Of a stretch of DNA of 64,000 nt, positions 1-10,712 are shown piece by piece. The position numbers and the translations under genes are program-made. The notes under the pieces are model-generated. The model saw only the letters and a list, made by a program, of their open reading frames with translations. It did no database searches and was not told the DNA's origin. The DNA comes from Equus caballus (lineage: Eukaryota > Chordata > Mammalia > Perissodactyla > Equidae). How positions within the stretch are numbered: the first letter of the stretch is position 1; each line of letters opens with the position of its first letter. Location: contig NC_091693.1 of assembly GCF_041296265.1 (NCBI RefSeq), positions 23,932,001 through 23,996,000 of the forward strand. The letters run 5' to 3'.

Positions 1-485
1 CCCAGGCCCCTTTCAGAGTCTGCTAGAACAAAGAGGATGACTGTTTTCAGGTTGTAGAAGGAGGGGAAGATGGAAGGGGTACTTCCTCGTCCATGCAGAC
101 CTCATGCCTCTGGAGACCTCTCCTGAGGGGACTGTGTCATACCTGAGGCTCCTGCTCTTTCAAAACAGGGCTACAACTTCCCTAGTGGGATGCTCGTGCT
201 GGGAGCAGATGACATTGCTCCTGCCTGGGTCCGTCCTTCTGGCAGGCTGTAGCAGCATCCATCTTTTGCTAATCCCTAGGTTGGCTCTCCTGCTTATTAG
301 CTCCTCCTCCTTCACCTGGGCACCCCATTCTCTGTGTTAAACACCCAGTCTTTGCATTCTCAGAGCAGGTTACCTTTCCATGGGGAGGGCCTGACTAGGG
401 ATCCTGTGATAGCTCTTGGGCTCCACTGGGATCTGGACTCTGAGTAGGGTCGTCTGCATGCTAGTTTGCTCTGGGCTTCTCCTAA
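1..485. other. No recognisable gene; presumed KIR-like intron
   Basis: No Ig, leader or membrane exon and no familiar repeat was recognised here on either strand. Because the KIR-like D0 exon next to it reads leftwards, this stretch is inferred to be the following intron. The next Ig exon would lie outside the window. Confidence 0.4.
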
Positions 486-1796
486 CTGTGACCATGATCC
501 TCAGGGAGTCGCTGCGTGTTGACCACACAGGGCTGTGGCTGTAAGATCCAGAAGATCTGGAGGACCCAGCTTGTGCTGTGGTCGCAGGGCTCATGGTGAA
601 ATTGTTCTTGAAAAGACCTCTCTTGAGTTCAGTGACATAGATCACATGTATTTTGAATATTTTGAATATGACAAATGGAAGATGGAAATGACACTGAAGA
701 GTCACCTTCCCTCCTAGGGGAACCACCGGGCTCGGCCAGGCTGACAGGGAGCGCTTGTCATGTCTACCTGAGAGAGAAGGAGGCACAGCCCTAGAGAGGA
801 AAATTGGGAGCCTCTCCCGCCCCCTGCTGCCCTCATGGGGGTTTTCCTCTGTTGCATTCTTCCAAGGCTTCCCCTGCAAACTTGAGTTCCTGATGCCAAG
901 GGAGACCTGCTGAGGGGTCAGGAAAACAGCCTACCCCACACGGACATGACAGGTCTTCCCAGAATAAGAATTTTGCCTAGAGTGTTGATAAAATATTGAC
1001 TAAGGTTCTCTTAAAACACAATTTTCTGTAACAACAAAATTATACATGGGAGAGTGGAGTGAGTTCTACTTGACGAAAAATCAGGTGAAATATGAACCCT
1101 GATGTTTCGTTAACTTCTCCTACATCAGAGTGTGCCATGATGTCCAGGTGGCCCTGCCTGCTGACGAGTCCCTTCCCCTGAGGTAGGTCTAATGGGAGGC
1201 CCTGTAGATCCTGTTGTCAAGGGCAGGTTGGAGAAAGCATGAACCACATGGTCTTAGGAAGGCTCTGCAGGGTCCAGCATTTCCTTTCCCTCTCCTTATA
1301 GAGATGACACTCAACTGCCCCAGGTCACAGCTTCAGAACTTCACAGCCTCCTTCACAAGATAGAGAGTTGGACTGAGCCTGGGAAGAGAGTCTGGAAAGA
1401 GCCTCCAAGACAAAATAAGAACCTAGGATCCACAGGGCATGCTGCTCTCCTTGCATTTCCAGAAGTCTCACCACAGGTCCCCCAGTGTCATCCTCATCAG
1501 CTCCAATCCTTCTGATCCCCTACAGCCCTGGGTAAAACACACTGTGTTTGGTCCACACAGTAACGACAGAATGGGGAAGACTCACTCATGTGTGTCCAGA
1601 TCCTCTGGCTCAGACAGAATCCTGGAAGGAAACCACATCAGAGATGATTCATCCCCTGTGGATCCCAGGCTTCCATGCACCACCATCCATGGAACCTGGT
1701 CCTGTACCATGGAGAAGCCCAGATTTTCACCATGACTCTCTCCTCCCTTTCCTTGGACTCACCAAGACCCAGGAGGCTGAGGAATTTGGGGGACAT
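486..1796 (-). pseudogene. KIR-like receptor, 5' part (leader exon and D0-type Ig exon)
   Basis: Leader exon 1 spans 1796-1763: 34 bases starting with ATG, encoding MSPKFLSLLGL, followed by a canonical gtgagt donor. The D0-type Ig exon spans 767-486 (282 bases, close to the usual 285 of KIR). It follows a ctctctcag acceptor and contains the KIR-type signatures LSAWPSPVV, VTLQC, NNFTMSPATTAQAG and SDSLRIMVT. A possible leader exon 2 lies at 906-874 after a gcag acceptor, but its donor lacks GT. In D0 the second Ig cysteine is missing: the expected YRC is replaced by SRS, although the frame stays open. The D0 donor is also altered, with a single G left where CAG|GT is expected. KIR proteins are NK-cell and T-cell surface receptors for MHC class I. 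The D0 identity is well supported; the pseudogene status rests on the donor and cysteine losses, and downstream exons are not visible. Confidence 0.65.
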
Positions 1797-2115
1797 GGTG
1801 CCGCTTCTGTCAGACAGGAGGCGGAGTTGAGCAAAGCTGACAAGTTCACAGGATGTGGTGGGCAGGGTCCCCACACCACAGTTTGTATAGTCCACATGAT
1901 GACTGTCACGCTGTAAGATGACCAGCTTCTTCTCACCCTAAGGTTGGTGTTGAGGGTCTGAATTGAGCCACGTCCCTGAACACAAACTCTTTGCAGAAAG
2001 AATATCCAATGGGTTCCCCACGAATAATTTTTAGGACTCATAGCAGTTGCAAATTCTTTACTTCTGTAAAAAAAAGACAGTAAACTAGAAACTTTGCTTC
2101 TTTTACCCCCAGCTT
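970..2115. repeat. Segmental duplicate of the KIR-like leader region (partner 61510-62835)
   Basis: Read directly, this stretch and 61510-62835 align over their whole length with scattered substitutions: the same start (gagtgttgataaaa), the same leader exon, and the same end in an old L1 3' tail with the words agctttattggg. The right-hand copy has about 150 extra bases near 62540-62690. The left copy keeps the D0 exon beyond this block; the right copy meets an L1 fragment instead. Confidence 0.8.
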
Positions 2116-3049
2116 TATTGGGGTATAATTGAAAAATAAGAATCATACATATTTAAAGTGTAATCTGGATATTTTTAAAAAATTATTTTATTGAGTTCGT
2201 ATTGTCTTATAACATTGTATTCATTTCAGGTGTGCATTATTATATTTCTGTTTCTGTGTAGACTGCATCGTGTTCATCACCAATAGCCTAGTGTTTATCC
2301 ATTGCCATACCCATGTGCTCCCTTAACCCCTTCACCTTACCCCCTCCTCCTTCCCCTCTGGTAACCACTAATCTGTTCTCCCTACTTATGCTCATTTGTT
2401 TATCTTCCAGATATGAGTGAAATCATACGGTGTGTTTTCCTCTGTCACAGTTATTTTGCTTAGCATAATACCCTCAGCGTCCATTCACGTTGTCACAAAT
2501 GGCACAATTTTGTTTTTGTATGGCTGAGTAGTATTCCATTATATATATACCACATCTTATTTATCCATTCATCCATTGATGGGCACTTGGGTTGCTTCCA
2601 CATCTTGGCTGTTGCGAATAATGCTACGATGAACATAGTGGTGTGTAGATCTTTCTTAATGATTGACTTCATGTTCTTTGGATAAGTACCCAGTAGTGGA
2701 TGGCTGGATCACATGGTATTTCTATTTTTAATTTTTTGAGAATTCTCCATACTGTTTTCCATAGTAGCTGCCCCAGTTTGCATTCCCATCAGCAGAGCAT
2801 AAGCGTTCCCTTTTCTCCACAGCCACTGCAATACATGTTACTCTTTGTCTTCTTAATTATAGCCATTCTGGATGAGTGTAAGGTGATATCTTATTGTAGT
2901 TTTGATTTGCATTCCCCTAATAATTAGTGATCTTGAACATCTTTTCATGTGCCTGTTGGTCATCTGTCTATCTTCTCTGGAAAAATGTCTGTTCATATGC
3001 TCTGCCCATTTTTTGATCGGATTGTTTATTTTTTGTTGTTGAATTATTT

Positions 3050-3667
3050 TGTCACCAGACATGGACCCTAACCCACTTTTGTCTTGCCTAAACTCTGACC
3101 TTTGTGTTTGACCTAAGTCTCTTGTCTTCTTGAAAGGTTCAGGAGTTCCTTTATCTAACACCTTTGGGCCTTAAGCTTATGCGGTTCTCAGCTATGTTCC
3201 AAGAAGAAGCTCTAAGGGATGACCACCCTGGACCCTGCTACTATGAACTTGACCAGACTGGGCTAGACCACAACCACAAGACTGACACCTGCAGAGATAA
3301 GCAGAGTTGTACTAAGGTAACCTGTCCTCAATAGCATTGTAAATTCCCCTCCTCTGGGAAGGGTGAGGAAGCCATTTTTAGGTCATGCGATGTATATAGA
3401 AGCCTGATTTCAAACCACACATGTGAAAGCTTATGCCCATCTGTACATGCCATGATGAAATTTCCTCTTTGAACATTCATTTCCTACCTCAAATAAAGGG
3501 ACCCACCTCCCTGTACTCGGAAGGTCATAGCTTTGTGAAATTATTCCCTGTGGTCTCCATTCTTTTTTGCTGCATGCCGCAAATAAAAATGCTACTTTGA
3601 GAAACATCCACTTCTGGTGCAGTTTGATTTAACTCCAAAGAAAGGACCCATATTTGTTCTGGTAACA
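3050..3667 (+). mobile_element. Solo LTR-like element (retroviral class, probably ERV1) inside L1
   Basis: This 618-base non-L1 stretch interrupts L1 ORF2 exactly where L1 sequence stops and resumes (ttgttgttga before, gtatgagttcttt after). It begins TGTCACC and ends GGTAACA, so it has TG...CA termini. It has a TATA-like tgtatata and two AATAAA signals in its right half, giving plus orientation. No internal retroviral genes adjoin it, so it reads as a solo LTR. A target-site duplication is not obvious. The class assignment is tentative. It is younger than the host L1. Confidence 0.55.
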
Positions 3668-6600
3668 GTATGAGTTCTTTATATGTGTAGGATATTATCC
3701 CCTTTTCAGACATATTATTTGCAAATATTTCCTCCCAGTTGGTGGGTTGTCTTTTTATTTTGTTCATGGTTTACTTTGCCACGCAGAAGCTTTTTAGTCT
3801 GATTTAGCCCCTTTTGTGTATTTTTTCTTTGTTTCCCTTGCCTGAGTAGACATGGTATTTGAAAATGTACTTCTAAGACTGATGTCAAAGAGTGTACTGC
3901 TTGGATTTTCTTCTAGGAGTTTTATGGTTCCAGGTTTTACATTCAAGTCTTTAATCCATTTTGAGTTAATTTTTGTGTATGGTGTAAGATAATGGTCTAT
4001 GTTCATTCTTTTGCACGTGGCTGTCCAGTTTTCCCAACACCATTTCTTCAAGAGACTTTCCTTTCTCCAATGTATGTTCTTGGCATCTTTGTCGAAGATT
4101 GTGGTTATATTTCTGGGCTTTCAATTCTATTCCATTGATCTATGCATCTGTTTTTCTGCCAATACCATACTGTTTTGATTGCTGGAGGTTTGAAGTATAT
4201 TTTGAAGTCAGGGAGTGTGGTGCCTCCAGCTTCATTCTCTTTTCTCAGGGTTGCTTTGGCTATTCGGGGTCTTTTGTTGTTCCACATACATTTTAGGATT
4301 CTTTGTTCTGTTTCCATGAGGAACGTCATTGGGATTGTGATCGGGATTGCATTGAATCTGTAGATTGCTTTAGGTAATGTGGACATTTTAACCTTGTTTA
4401 TTCTTCCAATTCATGAGCATGGAATATCTTTCCATTTCTTTATGTCTTCTTCAATTTCTCTCAATAATGTCTTATAGTTTTCAGTGTGTAGGTTTTCACC
4501 TCCTTGGTTAAATTTATTCCTAAGTATGTTATTCCTTTGGTTGTGATTGCAACGGAGATTGTATTCTTGATTTCTCTTTCTGCTGGTTCATTATTTCTAG
4601 AAATTCAACTGATTTGCTGTGTTGATTTTGTTCCCTGCAACTTTACTGTATTTGTAGATTGTTTCTAATAGTTATCTGATGGGTTCCTATGGTTTTCTAT
4701 ATATAGAATTATGTCAACTGCAAATATTAATTGATTGATTTTCAGGTTTTGAGTCAAGCCTGCACCCTTAAAATAAATCCCACTTGATTGTGATGTATGA
4801 TCCTTTTAATGTATTGTTGTGTTCGATTTGCTAATATTTTGTTGAGTATTTTTGCATCTATGTTCTATCAGTGATATTGACCTGTAATTTTCCTTGTTTG
4901 TGTTGTCATTGTCTGGTTTTGCTATCAGCTTAATTTTGGCCTCCTAGAATGAGTTAAGAAGCGTCCCCTTCTTTTAAATTTTTTGGAAAAGTATTAGAAA
5001 GATAGATATTAAATTTTCTTTGAATGTTTAGTGGAATTCACCAGAGAAGCCATCTGGTGTTGGACTCTTGGTTTTTGGGAGAGTTTTCGATTACTGTTTC
5101 CATTTCTTTACTTGTGATTGGTCTATTCACAGTCTCTATTTCTTCTTGATTCAGTTTTTGGAGGCTGTATGATTCTAAGTATCTATTTCTTTCTGGTTAT
5201 CTAATATGCTATCTAATTCATTGGCATATAGCTTTTCATGATATTTTCCTATAATCTTTCGCATTTCTGTGGTGTGCATTGTAATTTCTCCTCTTTCATT
5301 TCTGATTTTATTTATTTTAATCTTCTCTTTTTTTTCTTAATGAGTCTGACTAAAGGTTTGTCAATTTCGTTTATCTTCTCAAAGAACCAGCTCTTAGTTT
5401 CATTGATTCTTTCTATTGTTTTTAAGTCTCTATTTTGTTTATTTCTGCTCTGATTTTTATTTCCTTCCTTTGACTGACTTTGGACTTTGTTTGTTCTTCT
5501 TTTTCTAGTTCTTTTAAGTATAGTGTAAGCTTGTTTATTTGAGATTTTTCTTGCTTCTTGAGGTAGGCCTGAATTGCTATAAACTTCCCTCTTAGTACCA
5601 CTATTGCTGCGTCTCATAATTTTTGGTATTTTGTTTTCATTTTCTTTTGTGTCCAGGTATTTTTTAATTTCTCCTTTGGTTTCTTCACTGATCCAATGGT
5701 TGTTTAGTAGCATGTTGTTTACTCTCCACATATTTGTGACAATCCTTGTCATTCACTTCACATTTCATACTATTGTGGTTAGAAAAGATGCTTGATATGA
5801 TTTCAATCTTCTTAAATTTATTGAGGCTTGCATTGTTTTCCTGCCTATGGTCTATCTTTGAGAAGGTTCTGTGTGTACTTGAGAAGAATGTGTATCTTTC
5901 TCTGTTTGGATAGAATGTTCTGTATATGTCTATTAAGTTCATCTTTTCTAGTGTTTAAGACCACTATTTCCTTGTTGATTTTCTGTCTGGATGATCTATC
6001 CATTGATGTAAGTTGGATTTGGGGTCCTCTACTGTTATTGTGTTGCTGTTAATTTCTCTCCTTAGTTATATCATTACTTGCTTTATATGCTTTGGTACTC
6101 TTGTGTTAGGTGCATATATAATAATAAGTATTATGTCTTCTTGGTGGAATGTCCTTTTTTTCATTAAATAATGTCTATCTTTGTCTCTCATTATCTTTTT
6201 CATCTTGAAATCTGCTTTGTCTGATTTAAGTATGGCTACAGCTGCTTTCTTTTGCTTGCTGTTTGCTTGGAGTATCATCTTCCGTCCTTTCATTCAAAGC
6301 CTATGTTTGTCTTTAGAGCTGATGTGTGTTTCCTGGAGGCATCATATTGTTGGGCTTTGAATTTAATTCTTCCAGCCACTCCATGTCTTCTGACTGGATA
6401 ATTCAATCCATTTATCTTTAGAGTGATTATTGATACATGAGGGTTTAATATTGCCATTTTATCTTTGTTTTCTGGTTCATCTATGTTTTAGTTCCGTTGT
6501 ATTTCTGACTGACATTTCAGTTTGGTGGTTTTCTCAGTTTTCTCTTTATTTATGATTTATAACTCTGTTCTGATTTTTTATACTGTGGTTACTAAAGCTT

Positions 6601-6769
6601 ATATAAAAGATCTCAGGTGAGATAGTCCATTTTTGATAGCCTCTTATTTCCATTAGCTTAAGTAGGTTCCATCCCTTCCCTCTTCCCCTTCTTTGTTTTT
6701 GTTGTCACAAATTACTCTTTTTTGTGTGTTGTGGGTTTGTGAGTAGATCATTATGGTTATAGTTATTTT

Positions 6770-7021
6770 ATTTATTTATTTATTTATTGAGAAAGATTGG
6801 CCTTGAACTAACATCTGTTGTCAATACTCCTCTTTTCTTGCTTGAGGAAGAGTAGCCCTGAGCTAACATCTGTGCAGGCTTCCTCTACTTTGTGTGTGGT
6901 TCACTGCCATAGCATGGCTTGACGAGTGGTGTAGGTCTGTGCCCAGGATCCGAACCCATGAACCCGGGCTCCCAAAGCAGAGTGTGTGGAACTTTAAGCA
7001 CTTGGCCACAGGGCTGGCTCC
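6770..7021 (-). mobile_element. ERE SINE (equine tRNA-derived) in L1
   Basis: It carries the equine SINE landmarks in reverse orientation: a (ttta)n tail, gaggaagagtagccctgag, the tRNA-like part with ggatccgaacc, and cttggccacagggctggctc. It is flanked by a direct repeat of tggttatagttatttt (6754-6769 and 7022-7037), the target-site duplication left by L1-type retroposition. Confidence 0.92.
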
Positions 7022-7655
7022 TGGTTATAGTTATTTTTTGATAATTTATTTCCCTTTATTCTTTATGCTACAATTAAAGTGTTTACTAATCTATTCTGAT
7101 ATAGGCCTGCAATTTTCTGATTCTGTCTTATCTACTTATTTCCTTGCTCAAAGGTAAACCTTTACCTTTCTATTTCAGGTAGGAGGGCTCCTTTCAGTGT
7201 TTCTTCTAAGTCAGGTTTAGTGGTGATGAACTCCTTCAGCTTTTGTTTGTCTTGGAATGCTTTTATTCCTCTGTCATATCTGAAGCATAATTTTGCCAGA
7301 TAGAGTATTCTTGGCTGATAGTTGTTGTGTGTCAGTATTTGAATATATCATTCCAGTCTCAGCCTGTGGGTTTTCTGCTAAGAAATCTCCTGAAAACCTC
7401 ATGGGTGTTCCTTTGTAGGTTATTTTATTCTGTCTTCTTGCCCTTAATATTTTTTCTTTGTCATTGACTTTTGACAGTTTTAATATTATATGCTTTGGAG
7501 AAGGTCTTTTTGCATTGATGTAATTGGGATTTCTTTTACCTTCATGTACTTGCATGTCCAGTTCCTTCTATAGGCTTTGGAAGTTCTAAACAACTATTTC
7601 TTTGAATAAGCTCTTTGTCCATTTCTTCCTCTCTTCTCCGTCTGTCTTCTCTATT

Positions 7656-7793
7656 TTGTATGTGGGATGCCGCCACAGCATTGTTTGACAAGCGGTGTGT
7701 AGGTCTGTGCCCAGGATCTGAATCCATGAACACTGGGCTGCCAAAGCAGAGCATTGGAACCCAACCAATCACTAGGCCAGCAGGCTAGCCCCC
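7656..7793 (-). mobile_element. ERE SINE fragment
   Basis: Only the tRNA-like half remains: tgtgggatgccgccacag, then ccaggatctgaatccatgaa and ending ggctagcccc. It lacks the distal half and lies at the junction between two different L1 fragments. Confidence 0.8.
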
Positions 7794-8110
7794 ATTTTTA
7801 ATTTTGATGAAGTCCAATGTATGTTTTTGTTTTTTGGTTTATTGTACTTTTGATGTTCTTTCTAGGAAAACATTGGAAGCACAAGGTCTGGAAGACCTAC
7901 CCCTATGTTTTCGTCCATGTTTTATAATATTAGCTGCTATACAGATCCATGTTGAGGTAAATTTGGTGTGTGGTGAGTGTCCAACTTCATTCTTTTTCAT
8001 GTTTTCTTTTCACGTTCGGTTATCCAGCAACATTTGTCAAAGACACCAAGTCTTAGCTATACTGTGTCTGTTTTTCAAGGTCAAGCATCCAGTGAGTTTT
8101 CCTCTGGGAA
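7794..8110 (-). mobile_element. Older L1 fragment (ORF2 3' part)
   Basis: Antisense L1 ORF2-like sequence, recognisable from tttaattttgatgaagtccaat, the region with gtccaacttcattctttttcatg, and ccagcaacatttgtcaaaga. It is diverged and short. Confidence 0.7.
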
Positions 8111-10712
8111 TGGAATCAAAACAAGCCTGATCCCAACAACTGGCACCCTCAGCACACAGCTGCTTTTCGCTGACCCCCTCTTATTGGGGTCCAAGGAGAG
8201 ACCAGACCACCTGAGTATTGCTCAATCTGGAGCCAATCCCTGTGTGATCCAGAAACTATGAATGATGTGGTTATCCCCATGTCTGAAATTACCCCCAAGT
8301 CCATATTAGTGGCCTCGATCCCAATTTGGATTGTTTGAACAAAGTAGAATCAGAAACTTTAATGTGTGTTTAAATTTTTCAGTTTCGTGTCAAGTGATAC
8401 TAGGCAAGGTGTTTTCTCTTCAGAGGCTCAGTGTCTCTCCAGGCAGGGACCTATTGTTTGACTGAACTTTATAAGGCTAGTCAGGCAAGTGGTGGTCATG
8501 TTTTTAGGCAACCAGATTGCCAAGATGTGACATATTTGCTTTCTAACACAACAACAGCCACTTTGTTGGAAGTCCAATGCCTAGTTCAGGCTGTGGATTT
8601 CACCCCTTATGGCAATTCCAGCTCACTACATTGTATGATAAAATAAAATATGATAAAGTAAAATATTTATAAAAGTAAAAATATGTTACAAATAGAAATG
8701 AATGGTTTACTAGTACGGCAACCAGAATTATGAGTCACCAAGTGAAGGTCAAAGAGGATGTGACCAGATTTCTAGCAGTCCCTATGTTTTCCATTTTGAA
8801 GAAATTTTCAACATTACATTAGATTTAATTACTAAATGGGTTACTTTTGTTTCTATCCCTTCTTTTATTTATTGGGCTTATCTTGGGTATGCCTACCTAA
8901 ATGACAAATGATGTCTCTTTCTGAACTTTATGTAATAAAAAGGCCCTGCATGCCTCCTTTTGACAATCTTTCATTTACTCATCACCAGATTTGACAATCT
9001 ATATATTTGCTATTTGTAGATTTAACCTGTGAATTTGCAGTTCCATGTGATATTTCATGTTGGGGATATGCCATCTACCTTTCTTTTTTAATGTATATAT
9101 TTTTTGTGTTTTATTAATGTTTTTGAAATAAGAGTGTCTCCTACCAACGTTCTTATGAATGTGACCTTGTTCTTACATACACATTTCCACGTAGGGTATA
9201 AACTATATGGTCATAGCTCTGGAGACAGGTCAGGGAGGGGTTCCCAGAAGAGGGAGGCTCCATCATCATCATTCTCCTTTTGGACAAACTCCAGAAAGTC
9301 TGATAAAGTATTAAGTAGAGGTACTTAGTCATTTGATTTTTATCTTAAAATACAATCTCTACACCTTCTTTATCAAAGCACCAGAACCAAGGAAGTCCAC
9401 AGTTCTGGTTTTCATATCTCAAGGAACAGAGAAAATCAGTGGAATTGTAATATTGAGTGAGCACAAAAACAGAAAATCATGTGACCTTCTTACCCAGTTT
9501 TGATATGAAAACCAAGATGGTAGAAAAAAAGAAAGAAAGAAAAGAAACACAGAGACCAACCCTAATTATAAACATGAATGCAGAAATTTTAATGAGCATT
9601 AGCTTATAAATTTCAGAAAATGTGAATGAATTATAAACATTATTCAGTTGGGTTAATACTCAAATGTTTGAAATCAAGAGGCCTTTGTAATGTGTCTCAC
9701 ATAGTTATAAATCAAAGAGGAAAGATAATTGTGCAAGAGATGTACAACAGTCAGGAAAAGAAAGCATTACCAAAAAGACCCTAATGAATCAGGAAAATGA
9801 ATTGAAAGGAATAGGTCTATAGTGCTATAGATAAAATATAGATTTTTAATGGGTTTGACTTCAAATAATGTTGAGTATGAGTTAAGCTGTTTTCCTGATG
9901 TGAAGCTCAAGAACCTTTTACTCAGTGATCACTAAGTGGTATGGAATATAAACATAAGTTACAGTTAGAACTGTGTTATTTGCCAATAGTAAAAAATAAG
10001 CTTGTAAGTCAACAAAAGAAAGTCAAGAAGAACATTTTCAGTGTTCCACAAGACCCTGTGGTTTCCATCTTGAACAAAATGTTCCAACATCTCTTTATAA
10101 TATACTACCGTTTTTAATAATGGTTTTTTCAGAGAGCTGGTTTACCAGTACACCACCTGACTTTCAGTTCAAACACCAGTGTGGTCATTAAAACTGTTGG
10201 TATTTCTGGAGAAACTGTACCAGGTATCTTCTGACGAGGAAAGCAGGGTTTAAAGCTTCCAGTGAGGGTTTCGGGGAATTATTTTGGATTTATCTGTTCT
10301 AGTCGGGAACCAATTTTCACCCATTTATTCAGTTATTTAAAAGAGGTTCTGTGATCTGAGCTGAAAAGTTGCAAACATCAGGGAATGTGGTAAATAAAAA
10401 AAGAGAAAAATGTATCACATGAAAGTGGACCAGAGCACGAAGGTGAATATAGGTGTGGACATAAACTTGCAATGTGGAGGTAGCCTCACGTCACAGGGGT
10501 GAGAAAATAAGGACAATCAATCACGGTATGGAGGGAAATTGCCACAGTTTCATTACAGAAAGTCCCCTACGAGAACAACCCGGACATTTTCCTGCGTCTG
10601 ACCTGTGTTTACATTCTCAGTATTCTAATAGACAGTTCCCCCAATTTTATGCCCCAGATTTTCTCTCAGAACCTCTTGATATCATGATATTTATTTCCAA
10701 AGTTCTACCTCA
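8110..10712. repeat. Duplicated 3'-flank of LILR-like unit A
   Basis: There is no gene here. The sequence around 8200-8640 (ccccaagtccatatt, cacaacaacagccactttgttg) matches 21090-21440 and 29800-30150. The part at 10080-10470 matches 30250-30640. The part at 9330-9720 matches 24390-24725 in intron 4 of the intact gene. It is therefore flank carried along with each receptor copy. A small A/G-rich run lies near 9520-9545. Confidence 0.7.

Larger units (their letters stand above)
2110..7655 (-). mobile_element. LINE-1 copy, antisense, 5'-truncated
   Basis: A remnant of an older L1 3' tail (2110-2160) is followed by a younger L1 whose 3' end begins near 2165. Antisense ORF2 fragments run upward through the C-terminal region (around 3.5-4.4 kb), the reverse transcriptase region and the endonuclease region (5.3-6.3 kb). 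The C-terminal part of ORF1 lies at 7555-7274, recognisable from RPSPKHIILKLSKV and ITYKGTPMRF. The reading frames are broken many times, so it is not active. It ends near 7655 at an ERE remnant. An LTR (3050-3667) and an ERE (6770-7021) were inserted into it later. Confidence 0.85.

Noticed and set aside
486-1796. Naming the gene KIR3DL
   Set aside because: Only the leader and D0 are visible. Domain number and tail type lie outside the window, so no symbol is given.
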